A stretch of 64,000 bases of DNA from SIG480 sp045537045 (GTDB taxonomy: Bacteria > Bacillota > Clostridia > Oscillospirales > JAAYXM01). Positions 45,265 through 55,316 of this stretch are shown one piece after another. The stretch lies in assembly GCA_045537045.1 (NCBI GenBank), contig JAZSOS010000043.1:1-64000 (forward strand), read 5' to 3'. A model generated the notes under the pieces. That model did no database searches, was not told the origin of the DNA, and saw only the letters and a program-made list of their open reading frames with translations. A program made the translations under genes and the position numbers. Numbering within the stretch: position 1 is the first letter of the stretch; the number at the start of each line of letters is the position of its first letter.

Positions 45265-47910
45265 ATGGCAAAGCAACTTGACAAGATTTACAATCCGCGT
45301 GACGTGGAATCACGTCTTTATAAAGAGTGGGAAGAAAAAGGGTATTTCCACGCTGAGGTGGACGAGAACAAAAAATCGTTTTCTATCGTTATGCCTCCGC
45401 CAAACGTTACCGGACAGCTTCACCTCGGCCACGCGCTTGACTGCACTCTGCAGGACGTTCTTACCCGTACAAAGCGTATGCAGGGGTATTCTGCACTCTG
45501 GCTTCCGGGAACGGATCATGCCGGCATTGCTACTCAGATAAAGGTTGAGGAAACTCTCCGTAAAGAAGAGGGGCTTACGCGCCACGATCTCGGAAGAGAC
45601 AAGTTCTTAGAGCGCGTATGGGACTGGAAAAACAAATTCGGAAACAGAATTGTTGAGCAACAGAAAAAGATGGGCGCGTCGTGCGACTGGGACCGTTCAC
45701 GCTTTACAATGGACGATATTTGCGCAAAGGCTGTCCGCGAGGTTTTTGTCCGGCTTTATGAAAAGGGACTTATCTATCAGGGAAACAGAATTATAAACTG
45801 GTGTCCGCACTGCACAACCGCGCTTTCCGATGCTGAGGTTGAATACAGCGAACAGGACGGTAAGTTCTGGCATATTAAATATCCTGTCAAGGATTCCGAT
45901 GAATACGTTATTATTGCAACAACCCGCCCGGAAACGATGATGGGTGACACTGCTGTTGCCGTTCATCCGGACGATGAAAGATATACCCATCTTGTCGGTA
46001 AAACTCTTATTCTTCCGCTTATGAACCGCGAAATTCCGGTTGTCGCGGATGAATATGTCGAGCGTGAGTTCGGTACGGGCTGCGTTAAGATTACACCGTG
46101 CCACGACCCGAACGACTTTGAGGTCGGTAAGCGCCATAACCTTGAAGAAATTCTTGTTATTGACGAGCACGGCTGCATAAATGAAAACGGCGGCAAGTAT
46201 AACGGTCTTGACAGATATGAGGCGCGCAAGCAGATTATTGCAGATCTCGAGGCAGAAGGCCTTCTCCTTGAGGTTCGTGACCATAAGCACAACGTTGGTC
46301 AGTGCTACCGCTGTAACACCGTTGTCGAGCCGCTTACATCAAAGCAGTGGTTTGTAAAGATGGGGCCGCTTGCAGAAGAAGCCCTCCGTGTTGTAAATGA
46401 CGGTACGGTCAAGTTTGTTCCGGATCGCTTCTCGAAGATTTACACAAACTGGATGGAAAACGTACACGACTGGTGTATCTCCCGTCAGCTCTGGTGGGGA
46501 CACAGAATCCCTGCATTCTACTGTGAGGATTGCGGTTTTGTAAATGTTTCCCGCGAGGATCCGACAAAGTGTGCAAAGTGTGGAAGCACGCATCTCCGTC
46601 AGGAAGAGGACGTTCTCGATACATGGTTCTCTTCGGCGCTCTGGCCGTTCTCAACTCTCGGCTGGCCGGAAAAGACACCTGAACTTGATTACTTCTATCC
46701 CACATCCGTTATGGTTACGGGATATGACATCATTTTCTTCTGGGTTGCACGTATGATTTTCTCCGGTATGGAGCATCTCAAGCTCGAGCCGTTCAAGACT
46801 GTTTTCATTCACGGCATCGTCCGTGATGCGCTTGGCAGAAAGATGTCCAAGTCGCTCAATAACGGCGTTGACCCGCTTGAGGTTATCGAGGAGTACGGCG
46901 CAGACGCTCTCCGCTTCACGCTTATCACCGGTAACTCTCCCGGAAACGATACGCGCTTTATTCCGGAGCGTGTTGAGGCTAACCGCAACTTTGCAAATAA
47001 GATATGGAACGCATCACGCTTTGTTATGATGAATCTGGGTATCGACAAGTGTGAGCTTCCGGCGATATCTGAGCTTGAACTTTCGGATAAGTGGATTGTT
47101 TCAAAGTTTAATACTCTTGTTTCCGAGATTACGGATAATATAGATAAGTTTGAACTCGGAATTGCAGCTCAGAAACTTCAGGAGTTCATCAGAGATAACT
47201 ACTGCGACTGGTATATTGAGCTTGTTAAGCCGCGTCTTTCCGATGATGCGGATGCAAAGAGCCGCGAAACGGCAGAAAAGGTTCTTTGCTATGTTCTCTC
47301 AAACACATTGAAGCTTCTCCACCCGTTTATGCCGTTTATTACTGAGGAAATCTGGCAGACACTCCCGCACGACGGTGAGTCGATTATGATTTCTGACTGG
47401 CCGAAGTCTAGTGACGAGCTTAACTTCAAAACGGAAGAAGAAAATATGGAGATTCTTATGCAGGCTATTCGCGCGATAAGAAACCGTAGAGCGGAAATGA
47501 ACGTTGCTCCTTCAAGAAAGGCACAGCTCATTGTAATTCCGGATGATGATAAGGCAAAAGCAATTTTTGAGACCGGAACTCCGTTCTTCATAAAGCTTGC
47601 TTCCGCTTCCGAAGTCATTATGTCCAAAGGGGTAGAGGATACCTCCAAGATGGTTTCCGTTGTATCTCAGTCTGCAAAGCTCTTTATCCCGATGAATGAG
47701 CTTATCGACACCGAGGCGGAAATTAAGCGTCTTACCAAAGAGCGTGAAAAAGTCGAAAAAGATTTCAATATGATTAACGGCAAGCTCTCCAATGCAGGCT
47801 TTGTTGCAAAAGCTCCGGCAAATGTTGTTGAGGCAGAGCGCGAAAAGCTTGAAAAGGTAAAAGCTCTCCTTGCCAATATCGATGAGAGCATCGCAAAACT
47901 CAACGCATAA
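45265..47910 (+). CDS. valS: Valine-tRNA ligase
   Basis: The product has 881 residues. Class I signatures: PPNVTGQLHLGHAL (HIGH box, about residues 42-55), editing-domain TTRPETMMGDTAVAVHP, GRKMSKSLNNGVDP (KMSKS, about 524-537), and the C-terminal coiled-coil arm (AEIKRLTKEREKVEKDFNMINGKLSN). Charges tRNA-Val and clears misacylated Thr. Full length, monocistronic. Confidence 0.97.
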   Translation: MAKQLDKIYNPRDVESRLYKEWEEKGYFHAEVDENKKSFSIVMPPPNVTGQLHLGHALDCTLQDVLTRTKRMQGYSALWLPGTDHAGIATQIKVEETLRKEEGLTRHDLGRDKFLERVWDWKNKFGNRIVEQQKKMGASCDWDRSRFTMDDICAKAVREVFVRLYEKGLIYQGNRIINWCPHCTTALSDAEVEYSEQDGKFWHIKYPVKDSDEYVIIATTRPETMMGDTAVAVHPDDERYTHLVGKTLILPLMNREIPVVADEYVEREFGTGCVKITPCHDPNDFEVGKRHNLEEILVIDEHGCINENGGKYNGLDRYEARKQIIADLEAEGLLLEVRDHKHNVGQCYRCNTVVEPLTSKQWFVKMGPLAEEALRVVNDGTVKFVPDRFSKIYTNWMENVHDWCISRQLWWGHRIPAFYCEDCGFVNVSREDPTKCAKCGSTHLRQEEDVLDTWFSSALWPFSTLGWPEKTPELDYFYPTSVMVTGYDIIFFWVARMIFSGMEHLKLEPFKTVFIHGIVRDALGRKMSKSLNNGVDPLEVIEEYGADALRFTLITGNSPGNDTRFIPERVEANRNFANKIWNASRFVMMNLGIDKCELPAISELELSDKWIVSKFNTLVSEITDNIDKFELGIAAQKLQEFIRDNYCDWYIELVKPRLSDDADAKSRETAEKVLCYVLSNTLKLLHPFMPFITEEIWQTLPHDGESIMISDWPKSSDELNFKTEEENMEILMQAIRAIRNRRAEMNVAPSRKAQLIVIPDDDKAKAIFETGTPFFIKLASASEVIMSKGVEDTSKMVSVVSQSAKLFIPMNELIDTEAEIKRLTKEREKVEKDFNMINGKLSNAGFVAKAPANVVEAEREKLEKVKALLANIDESIAKLNA

Positions 47911-47923
47911 GTTACCAAAATTT

Positions 47924-47964
47924 AACACGGACGTATCATTTTGCGGTGATACGTCCGTGTTTTG
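47924..47964 (+). terminator. valS terminator
   Basis: AACACGGACGTATCA / TGATACGTCCGTGTT, 15-bp perfect stem, 8-nt loop, TTT. Confidence 0.9.
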
Positions 47965-48049
47965 TTATACAATTAACATGTTTTGTGAATTGTGCAAAAA
48001 GATAAATAAAATTTTTAAAAAAATAAATCACAAAATGCACAAAAAACAC

Positions 48050-48078
48050 TTGTAATTTTTTTTATTTTGTTATATAAT
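48050..48078 (+). promoter_or_regulatory. Promoter of the EF-G paralogue gene
   Basis: TTGTAA (48050-48055), 17 bp (mostly T), TATAAT (48073-48078). Confidence 0.65.
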
Positions 48079-48146
48079 TAATAAAACTTAACATTTGCGT
48101 AATATCTGCAACTGTTATTTATCGGTAAAAAGGAGAGTAGAAGCAC

Positions 48147-50219
48147 ATGAATGTTTATCCCGCAACTAAAATAAGAAACGTATGTCTGTTAGGTCACGGT
48201 GGCGACGGAAAGACTTCACTTGTCGAAAGCTTGCTTTATATGACGAAGAACATCGACCGCCTTGGTAAGGTTTCGGACGGGAACACCGTATCAGACTTTG
48301 ATTCCGAAGAAATAAAGAGAAAGTTCAGCGTATCGGCAAGTATTGCTCCCGTTGAATTTTATGACCATAAATTTAACTTTATCGACACTCCCGGATATTT
48401 TGATTTTGTGGGTGAAGTATATCAGGCAATGCGTGTTGCAGATGCCGCGATTATCGTATGTACGGCAAAGAACGGCGTTCAGGTGGGAACTGAGCTTGCG
48501 TGGAAGCGCGTCAACGAAAAGAAGATGCCGCGTATGTTCTACATATCAAAAATAGACGAAGAAAACGCTCGTTATTATCCTGTATACGAACAGCTTCGTG
48601 AGAAGTTTGGCGTTTCTGTCTGCCCGATGGTTATTCCGGCAATCGTTGATGAAAAAATTATTGGTATTATCGACCTTATCCCGATGAAGGCATATGAGCT
48701 CAAGGACGGCGCTGCCGTTGAAATGCCCATTCCGCCGCAGTGCATGGAAAGAGCGCTCATGGCAAGAGGCCAGATTGCAGAAAGCGTTGCGGAAACCTGC
48801 GAAGAGTATATGGATAAGTACTTCGCCGGCGAGGAGTTCACAATCGAAGAGTATATGGACGGCGTAAAGCGCGGAGTTATGGGCGGAACACTTGCTCCGG
48901 TATTCACGGGCTCGGCATTTACGGGTATCGGTTCTCTCGCACTTCTCCGCGGTCTTATCGGATATTCTCCGTGCCCGATTGACGCGCCGAAGGATATGGC
49001 AGTTACAGCCGAGAACGAACTTGTTGAGATTACTGTTGGTGATGACGACAGCCCGCTTGCAATCGTATTCAAAACCGTTTCCGACCAGTATGGAAAGGTT
49101 TCATTCTTCAAGGTTCTTTCGGGTAAAATAAAGAGTGATATGTCGCTCTTTAACCCGAGAACAGGCGAGACCGAAAAGATTGGTCACCTCTATCACGTTG
49201 TAGGTAAAAAGCGTGTTGACGTCGATGAAATCACAACCGGTGATATCGGCGCAGTTGCAAAGCTTGCTATAACAAGAACAGGAGATACGCTTTGCGCTTC
49301 AAACAAAAAGGTTCACCTTACAGGCATCAATTTCCCGATTCCGACATATTCTCTCGCTGTCAACCCGAAGGTTAAGGGAGGAGAAGAAAAAATCGCTTCC
49401 GGTCTTGCTCGTCTTGCAGAAGAGGATGTTACTTTCAAGACTGTGAATAACGCAGAAACACGCCAGTATGTTGTTACAGGATATGGCGATATCCACATAG
49501 ATGTTCTCTGTTCAAAGCTTAAGGCTCGCTTCAATGTTGACGTTGACCTCGTTGAACCGAGAGTACCTTACCGCGAAAAGATACGCAAAAAGGTTAAGGT
49601 TCAGGGACGCCATAAGAAGCAGTCTGGCGGTCACGGTCAGTTCGGTGATGTATGGATTGAGTTCCAGCCCGGCGATGTTGAAGACCTCGTATTCGAAGAG
49701 AAGATTGTAGGCGGCGCAGTCCCGAAGAACTTCTTCCCGGCTGTTGAAAAGGGTCTTCGCGATTCTATTGCAAAGGGTGTTCTTGCGGGCTTCCCGGTTG
49801 TTTACTTAAAGGCAACTCTTGTTGACGGCTCTTACCACGATGTTGACTCGTCCGAAATGGCGTTTAAGGTTGCGGCAAACCTCGCTTATAAAGCAGGTCT
49901 TCCGCAGGCAGATCCGGTTCTTCTCGAACCGATAGGAAGCCTTAAGGTTTACATTCCGGATAGCTATATGGGTGATGTTATCGGCGATCTCAATAAGCGC
50001 CGCGGCAGAGTTCTCGGTATGAATCCGGCAGAGGGCGGAAACTCCGTTGTTGAGGCTGAGGTTCCGATGGCCGAGATGAACACATACACTATCGACCTTC
50101 GCTCCATGACACAGGGAAGAGGCTCGTTTGAGTTTAGCTTCGAGAGATACGAAGACGCTCCGTTCAATATTCAGCAGAAGATTATCGACGAGCGTAAGGC
50201 GTATATGGAAGAAGATTAA
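48147..50219 (+). CDS. Elongation factor G paralogue (EF-G2 type)
   Basis: The product has 690 residues with the EF-G domain order. The P-loop is GHGGDGKTSL instead of GHIDHGKT, and the G2/G3 regions are KRKFSVSASIAPVEF and IDTPGYFDFVGEV, as in the FusA2-type paralogues of Clostridia. Domain IV has SGGHGQFGDVWIEFQPG and PKNFFPAVEKG. Probably a ribosome-associated GTPase with a specialised role; the canonical fusA is not in this window. Confidence 0.88.
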   Translation: MNVYPATKIRNVCLLGHGGDGKTSLVESLLYMTKNIDRLGKVSDGNTVSDFDSEEIKRKFSVSASIAPVEFYDHKFNFIDTPGYFDFVGEVYQAMRVADAAIIVCTAKNGVQVGTELAWKRVNEKKMPRMFYISKIDEENARYYPVYEQLREKFGVSVCPMVIPAIVDEKIIGIIDLIPMKAYELKDGAAVEMPIPPQCMERALMARGQIAESVAETCEEYMDKYFAGEEFTIEEYMDGVKRGVMGGTLAPVFTGSAFTGIGSLALLRGLIGYSPCPIDAPKDMAVTAENELVEITVGDDDSPLAIVFKTVSDQYGKVSFFKVLSGKIKSDMSLFNPRTGETEKIGHLYHVVGKKRVDVDEITTGDIGAVAKLAITRTGDTLCASNKKVHLTGINFPIPTYSLAVNPKVKGGEEKIASGLARLAEEDVTFKTVNNAETRQYVVTGYGDIHIDVLCSKLKARFNVDVDLVEPRVPYREKIRKKVKVQGRHKKQSGGHGQFGDVWIEFQPGDVEDLVFEEKIVGGAVPKNFFPAVEKGLRDSIAKGVLAGFPVVYLKATLVDGSYHDVDSSEMAFKVAANLAYKAGLPQADPVLLEPIGSLKVYIPDSYMGDVIGDLNKRRGRVLGMNPAEGGNSVVEAEVPMAEMNTYTIDLRSMTQGRGSFEFSFERYEDAPFNIQQKIIDERKAYMEED

Positions 50220-50236
50220 TAGAACTAACAAACAAA

Positions 50237-50261
50237 AAGGGGTGCGTTTTCCGCATCCCTT
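50237..50261 (+). terminator. Terminator after the EF-G paralogue
   Basis: AGGGGTGCG / CGCATCCCT stem with T-rich loop; T-run follows only after 13 nt, so termination may be weak. Confidence 0.5.
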
Positions 50262-50324
50262 CACTGTTGCTTTTTCTTTCGTGTTATGGTAAAATATAAC
50301 GGTAAAATTTAATATAATCACACA

Positions 50325-50525
50325 GAGTGTCGTGTGCGCTGCAAAGGGCTTTTTCGCCAAGGCGTGCGCGGTGAAAAGGAAACACGGTCAGAATCCGTGA
50401 CGATACCAGTCGCTGTGTGCACCGAAGAACGTTTATCCGTCGGTGAAAGCCGGTCATTGGGAAACTGAGAAGGCAGGATAAACGGGCGTTTTTATGTGGT
50501 GCGAGTCAAAAGACCTGCTCTGATG
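50325..50525 (+). promoter_or_regulatory. Cobalamin riboswitch
   Basis: The AdoCbl-type core is visible: GGTGAAAAGGAAACACGGT, AGAATCCGTGACGATACC, CCGAAGAACGTTTATCC, CGGTGAAAGCCGGTCATTGG, GAAACTGAGAAGGCAGGA, and a B12 box variant AGTCAAAAGACCTGCT. The following 200 nt lead into a terminator and the surface-protein gene. It shows that the downstream operon responds to cobalamin. Limits are approximate. Confidence 0.9.
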
Positions 50526-50616
50526 CCTTTCCGTATATGTTTTTTGCATAGGAAGGGTAGTTTTGTCCGGCGATGTATTTTCGTGCGGGCAGAATGTGTG
50601 ATGCGGGAAAACTGCC

Positions 50617-50655
50617 GCAGTAGTCTTTGTATTTCGAAGATTACTGCTTTTTTGT
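50617..50655 (+). terminator. Riboswitch expression-platform terminator
   Basis: GCAGTAGTCTT / AAGATTACTGC (one G-U), then TTTTTTGTTTTT. It lies between the riboswitch and the first gene, so cobalamin binding probably favours termination here. Confidence 0.8.
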
Positions 50656-50744
50656 TTTTCCGGATTTGAGGAGGTGGCTGCCTATGTCCCGGTATTGGCA
50701 TAGAAATTATTATATTAAATTTTAACTGAAAGAGGAAAAAGAAC

Positions 50745-53700
50745 ATGAAAGTAAAAAGAATTTTAAGCCTTGTATTATCGCTTATGATAATGTTGGGCGC
50801 AGTCGCCACACCTGCATTTGCGGAAAATGAAAACATAAACGTTACGGTAAAGTTTGATTCATCTGTCGTAGCAGCGGAGATGGATACGCTCTATTCGGAC
50901 TTAAAAGCATCGAATATTGTTGACAAAGAAACAACAGACCTTCCGGAGGATATAACCGTCACCATTCCAAAAGGCTCTACTGTGAAGGAAGTTCTGGAAG
51001 CCGCGCAGGAAGAAGCTCACTTTACCGCTGTCGGTATTGATAATGACTTTGTTACGCAGATAGGTTATGTCGGAAAAGACATCCTCAAAAACCTTGTAAG
51101 TATTACTGTTGGCGATTATTACAGCGGAAATATCTTCAATTCCGCAGGCTGGAGCTTTTATATTGATGGGGTAGGGCTCACGGACCACATCGGTGCTGTT
51201 ACGGTGACAAATGATAACGCTGTTCTGGAAGGTCGTTTCAATCTTGCAGCATCATGGGGTTATACAAATAATTGTATGGTTTACTATGACGAAATCTTCC
51301 TTAATAACTATGCCAAGCTAAAAGAATTGACGGAAACAGACGTTGATACAAGCGCTTTCACCGAAAAGCAGCTTCAGAAGCTTACCGCTGAAAAATCGGA
51401 AGCCGAAGCTCTTCTCGCGGAAATTTACAATGAAGCATCTCTTAACGAAACTGTATCCGCAACTTTGCTTGAAGCTCATCCCAAATTTAAAACAAGCGGC
51501 GGTATGTGGATTGGGTATTTTGAGGAAAAGGGAGTGTCCTTCTGGGGGACAGGCTCTCCGTTGGAAAAGCTTGAAATTGCGGTAAAGGAACTGGAAGCCG
51601 CAATGAATCCGCTTCCGGAAAACCTGCTTTCCGAGCTTTATGTAACAACGCTTTCAGGAACTGCGGATGACAACCTTATTACAGACTTTGCAAGTGATAA
51701 GTATGAATATGTCATAAAAGATTATACAAAAGATAACTTTCTACCCAAGTCTATAAAATTAAAGAGCATCGCGGCATCGGAGGATGCATCTGTCGCCGTA
51801 ACACTCAACGGAGAGAGCGTTTCACCGTCAGGCCTTATTGACAACTGGAAACAGTATAGCAACCTTGATTGGACTGACAAAGTATTAAACACTCTTACCT
51901 TCACGGTTGCGCCGCCTGAAGGAAGCATGCTTGATTCGACTGTGTATACCGTAAAAATCTATTCAGAAATTACAGACGCGCAGATGGTTTCTCTTGCAAA
52001 AGAAAAGATTACATGGGATTCTATAAAGGGACTGAACAAAAGTCCGTCTGAGATTACCTCATCTCTTGTTCTGACGTCAGAAATAGAGCTTCCGGACATC
52101 GGAGAGGTTTCGGTTACATGGGGTGAGTTTGACGGAGTAATCCTCGGAGAGAAGGGTGATATTCTTTCCCGTCCGCAGAGCGCAACTCCGATAACTCTTA
52201 CGGCAACGCTCACTTCAGGTAAAAGCAGTGATACATGCGATTTTGAGCTGGTTATTCTTCCTCCGACGGAAAAAGAAGTTCGCGATGCAAAAATTTCTTC
52301 TTTGCTTGAAAATATTGCGAAAACGTATACAGATAAAAGCTCATACTGGGAAGTAATGGATATGGGTGCGTATAAGAAATACGCGCCTGAAACCGAAGCT
52401 GTTTTGTCCGATGATGCAACCCGTGCATTTATCACGGCGAGCATCAAGGCAGTTTCGGAAACGGATAAGGATACAGACCTTGCAAAGGCAATTCTTGCTC
52501 TCACCGCACATGGAAAGGATGCAACAAGACTCTATAAGGTGAACAGCAACACGCCGGTTGACGCGGTTAAAAAGCTAAGCGGCACGGAACACTCAACAAG
52601 CGTCTGGAGCGCACCGTACACCCTCGCGGCATATAACAAAGATGAGTATAAAAACCGCGAGAAGGAGCTTTCTCTTGTCAACGCTCTCCTCGCGTTACAG
52701 GGCGAGAACGGGGCATGGGATGAGTATGGAACGATAGATACTACCGCAAATGCAATCGCCGGTCTTGCGTTCTACTTAAACGATGAAGACGTTGAGTTAA
52801 AGACCAACGTAACCAAAGCAATCGAAGCTGCTCTTACATACTTATCCGAACATCAAAATGCAGACGGGAGCTTTTCTGATTCATGGTCGGGAATAAACTC
52901 AAATTCAACCGCAATGGTTGCTATTGCGCTTTCATCGGCAGGTGTGGATGTTGAGGAAGATACGCGTTTTATAAAGAACGGCAACAATATCATAGATGGG
53001 CTACTTTCATTTGCTCTTGAAGATAAGAGCGGCTTTGGATATACGGATAATATAACGGCGAGCGACTATTCGACAGAGCAAGCATTCCGCGCTCTTATTG
53101 CCCTCGCCGGCGCAATAAAAACGGATGCGGCATACAATGTGTATGACTTTAATGGTATCACGCTTTCGCCCGCACGTGCAACGGATGAGTATACGGGCGG
53201 AAATAGGCCTTCTGCGCCGCAGGGAAAACAGATTTCGGTTTCGCTCACAATAAAGGCGGATAACGGAAATTGGCTTAGCTCATATACCGTTACTCTTCCG
53301 GGCGACGGTGCAACCGTATATCATGCCTTTATGAAAGGATGCAACGAGAACAATCTGAAATATGAAGGCGCAGACACGGGATATGTTTCTTCTATTTCAA
53401 AGGGGAGTAAAACTCTTGCTGAATTTGGCGCGGGTAAAAACTCAGGCTGGCTTTACAAATTAAACGGAGAAGCCCCTCTTCTCGGAATAAGAGAATGTGG
53501 AATAAAAAATGGGGACAGCATCGAGTTTTTCTATACAAAAGACTACACGAAAGAACCGGGAATAGCAGGGGGCCTTGCTGCATCCGGAAGTGGGGGAAAG
53601 GAAGAAGAAAAGGCGGAAAAAGAAGAAAAAGTACCTGCCACACAGCCTTCGAAAATATACTTTGCCGATGTTCCGGATGGCGCTTGGTATAAGAGCGCGG

Positions 53701-54206
53701 TGGAATTCGCCGTTGAAAACAATCTCTTTAACGGCGTGTCAGAAAAGGAATTTGCGCCTGACGCTTCAATGACCCGTGCGATGCTTGTAACCGTGTTTTA
53801 CAGAATGGCAAATCCTGAAGTTACCGGAAATAATCATGGCTTTACAGATGTTCCTGAAGGTCAGTGGTATTCCGACGCGGTTGCTTGGGCGGCTTCAAAC
53901 GGAGTTGTAAACGGTATCAGCAAGACAGAGTTTGCACCAAATAGAGATATAACCCGTGAACAAATGGCACTTATTATCTATCGCTTTGCAAAAATGCAGG
54001 GCTATGATGTAAATGACAAAGCAGATATTTCAAGATTTGCTGATTCGGAATTTGTAAGTGATTGGGCGATTGATGCACTTTGCTGGGCAAACAAAACAGA
54101 GCTCATAAGTGGTGTAAACAAAACTACACTTTCACCTAAAGCTACGGCAACGCGTGCTGAGGTTGCAACAATCCTTATGCGTTTCTGTGAAAAGTATATA
54201 AAATAG
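50745..54206 (+). CDS. SLH-anchored intrinsic-factor-like surface protein
   Basis: The product has 1153 residues. Signal peptide 1-27 (ending TPAFA). Residues ~30-185: DUF4430-like beta domain (PKGSTVKEVLEAAQEE; SAGWSFYIDGVGLTDHIGAV). Ig/cadherin-like and helical linkers follow to ~500. Residues ~510-805: alpha/alpha barrel of the terpene-cyclase/transcobalamin type (LALQGENGAWDEYG, SEHQNADGSFSDSW). Residues ~829-940: second DUF4430 (DGATVYHAFMKGCNE ... GWLYKLNGEAP ... IKNGDSIEFFYT). A Lys/Glu linker and three SLH domains (~966-1152) anchor it to the wall. Human intrinsic factor has the same barrel plus beta domain. Under the cobalamin riboswitch, so probably a corrinoid-capturing protein. 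Confidence 0.88.
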   Translation: MKVKRILSLVLSLMIMLGAVATPAFAENENINVTVKFDSSVVAAEMDTLYSDLKASNIVDKETTDLPEDITVTIPKGSTVKEVLEAAQEEAHFTAVGIDNDFVTQIGYVGKDILKNLVSITVGDYYSGNIFNSAGWSFYIDGVGLTDHIGAVTVTNDNAVLEGRFNLAASWGYTNNCMVYYDEIFLNNYAKLKELTETDVDTSAFTEKQLQKLTAEKSEAEALLAEIYNEASLNETVSATLLEAHPKFKTSGGMWIGYFEEKGVSFWGTGSPLEKLEIAVKELEAAMNPLPENLLSELYVTTLSGTADDNLITDFASDKYEYVIKDYTKDNFLPKSIKLKSIAASEDASVAVTLNGESVSPSGLIDNWKQYSNLDWTDKVLNTLTFTVAPPEGSMLDSTVYTVKIYSEITDAQMVSLAKEKITWDSIKGLNKSPSEITSSLVLTSEIELPDIGEVSVTWGEFDGVILGEKGDILSRPQSATPITLTATLTSGKSSDTCDFELVILPPTEKEVRDAKISSLLENIAKTYTDKSSYWEVMDMGAYKKYAPETEAVLSDDATRAFITASIKAVSETDKDTDLAKAILALTAHGKDATRLYKVNSNTPVDAVKKLSGTEHSTSVWSAPYTLAAYNKDEYKNREKELSLVNALLALQGENGAWDEYGTIDTTANAIAGLAFYLNDEDVELKTNVTKAIEAALTYLSEHQNADGSFSDSWSGINSNSTAMVAIALSSAGVDVEEDTRFIKNGNNIIDGLLSFALEDKSGFGYTDNITASDYSTEQAFRALIALAGAIKTDAAYNVYDFNGITLSPARATDEYTGGNRPSAPQGKQISVSLTIKADNGNWLSSYTVTLPGDGATVYHAFMKGCNENNLKYEGADTGYVSSISKGSKTLAEFGAGKNSGWLYKLNGEAPLLGIRECGIKNGDSIEFFYTKDYTKEPGIAGGLAASGSGGKEEEKAEKEEKVPATQPSKIYFADVPDGAWYKSAVEFAVENNLFNGVSEKEFAPDASMTRAMLVTVFYRMANPEVTGNNHGFTDVPEGQWYSDAVAWAASNGVVNGISKTEFAPNRDITREQMALIIYRFAKMQGYDVNDKADISRFADSEFVSDWAIDALCWANKTELISGVNKTTLSPKATATRAEVATILMRFCEKYIK

Positions 54207-54214
54207 ATTTATTT

Positions 54215-54244
54215 CTGCAAGAGCGACTTTTGTCGCTCTTGCAG
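54215..54244 (+). other. Perfect intercistronic hairpin without T-run
   Basis: CTGCAAGAGCGAC / GTCGCTCTTGCAG, 13 bp with a 4-nt T loop, followed by AGCGG rather than T. It lies between the first and second genes of the cobalamin operon; it may stabilise the 3' end of the first cistron after processing. Confidence 0.6.
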
Positions 54245-54265
54245 AGCGGATATTAAGGTGATTGA

Positions 54266-55303
54266 ATGAAACGGTTATTTTCTTTTATCTTGGTCTGTTT
54301 TCTTGTTGTAAATGTATTTGCGACGAAAAGCATAGATGTTTCCTCTGCTAGCTTAAAAACAGCGCAGTATCTGTATAGTGCAGTAACGGACCCCACTGTC
54401 GCTTCCGTCGGCGGAGAATGGACGGTTATCGGTCTTTCGGAGAGCGATGCGGATATTGCTGATGAGTATTTTGAACGCTATTACAAAAACGTTGAGGAAT
54501 ACGTAAAAAACAAAAAAGGTATATTGCATTCCCGCAAGTATACTGAGTATTCCCGTGTCGTTCTTGCGCTTACCGCGATAGATAGAAATCCCCGGAATGT
54601 TGCAGGTTATGACCTTCTTATGCCGCTTGGTGATTATAATAAGACGGTGCAGCAGGGAATAAACGGAGCTGCATGGGCACTCATTGCTTTAGATAGCGGA
54701 GAATACGTTGTGCCGGAAAATACATCTGCGCAAATTCAGGCAACGCGTGAAATGTACATTGAGCATATCCTCACAAGACAGAATCAGGACGGCGGATGGG
54801 CGCTTGGCGATGCTGCATCGGATGTCGATATTACCGCAATGTGCCTTCGCGCGCTCGCAAAATACCATAACCATCAGGATGTAAGGACTGCCTGCAACCG
54901 TGGCATTGCGTTTCTTTCCAAAGCGCAAGACGAAAACGGTGGATTTTCAAGCTGGAATGTGCAGAATTCTGAAAGTGTTATGCAGACGATTATGGCGCTT
55001 TGTGCGCTTGATATATCGCTTGACGATCCTCGGTTTGTGAAAAGCGAAAACACATTGACAACATCTCTGCAACGCTATATGTCGGAAAACGGCGCTTTTT
55101 TGCATATGCCCCAAGGTGGCGAAAACCTTATGGCAACCGAACAGGGGCTACTCTGCCTTAATGCGATGAGAACAGCGGAAGAGAAAAAGCTTGTAAGAGG
55201 TCTGATTGTTCCACTTGTCTCTGACCCTTTAAGTATAAAGCAGATATCAAGAGACTGCCTGAGGTTCGTAAATGCCTTTTTAGACTTGACAAATACCAGG
55301 TAA
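54266..55303 (+). CDS. Secreted alpha/alpha-barrel protein (barrel-only)
   Basis: The product has 345 residues with a signal peptide (~1-20). The rest is an alpha/alpha toroid with prenyltransferase/terpene-cyclase-type repeats: GINGAAWALIALDSGEY, RQNQDGGWALGDAASD, KAQDENGGFSSWNVQNSES, LMATEQGLLCLNAM. There is no DUF4430 domain. It resembles the alpha half of transcobalamin/intrinsic factor, and the following gene supplies a beta half. Likely binds corrinoid at the cell surface; not proven. Confidence 0.8.
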   Translation: MKRLFSFILVCFLVVNVFATKSIDVSSASLKTAQYLYSAVTDPTVASVGGEWTVIGLSESDADIADEYFERYYKNVEEYVKNKKGILHSRKYTEYSRVVLALTAIDRNPRNVAGYDLLMPLGDYNKTVQQGINGAAWALIALDSGEYVVPENTSAQIQATREMYIEHILTRQNQDGGWALGDAASDVDITAMCLRALAKYHNHQDVRTACNRGIAFLSKAQDENGGFSSWNVQNSESVMQTIMALCALDISLDDPRFVKSENTLTTSLQRYMSENGAFLHMPQGGENLMATEQGLLCLNAMRTAEEKKLVRGLIVPLVSDPLSIKQISRDCLRFVNAFLDLTNTR

Positions 55304-55316
55304 AGAGAGAAAATAT

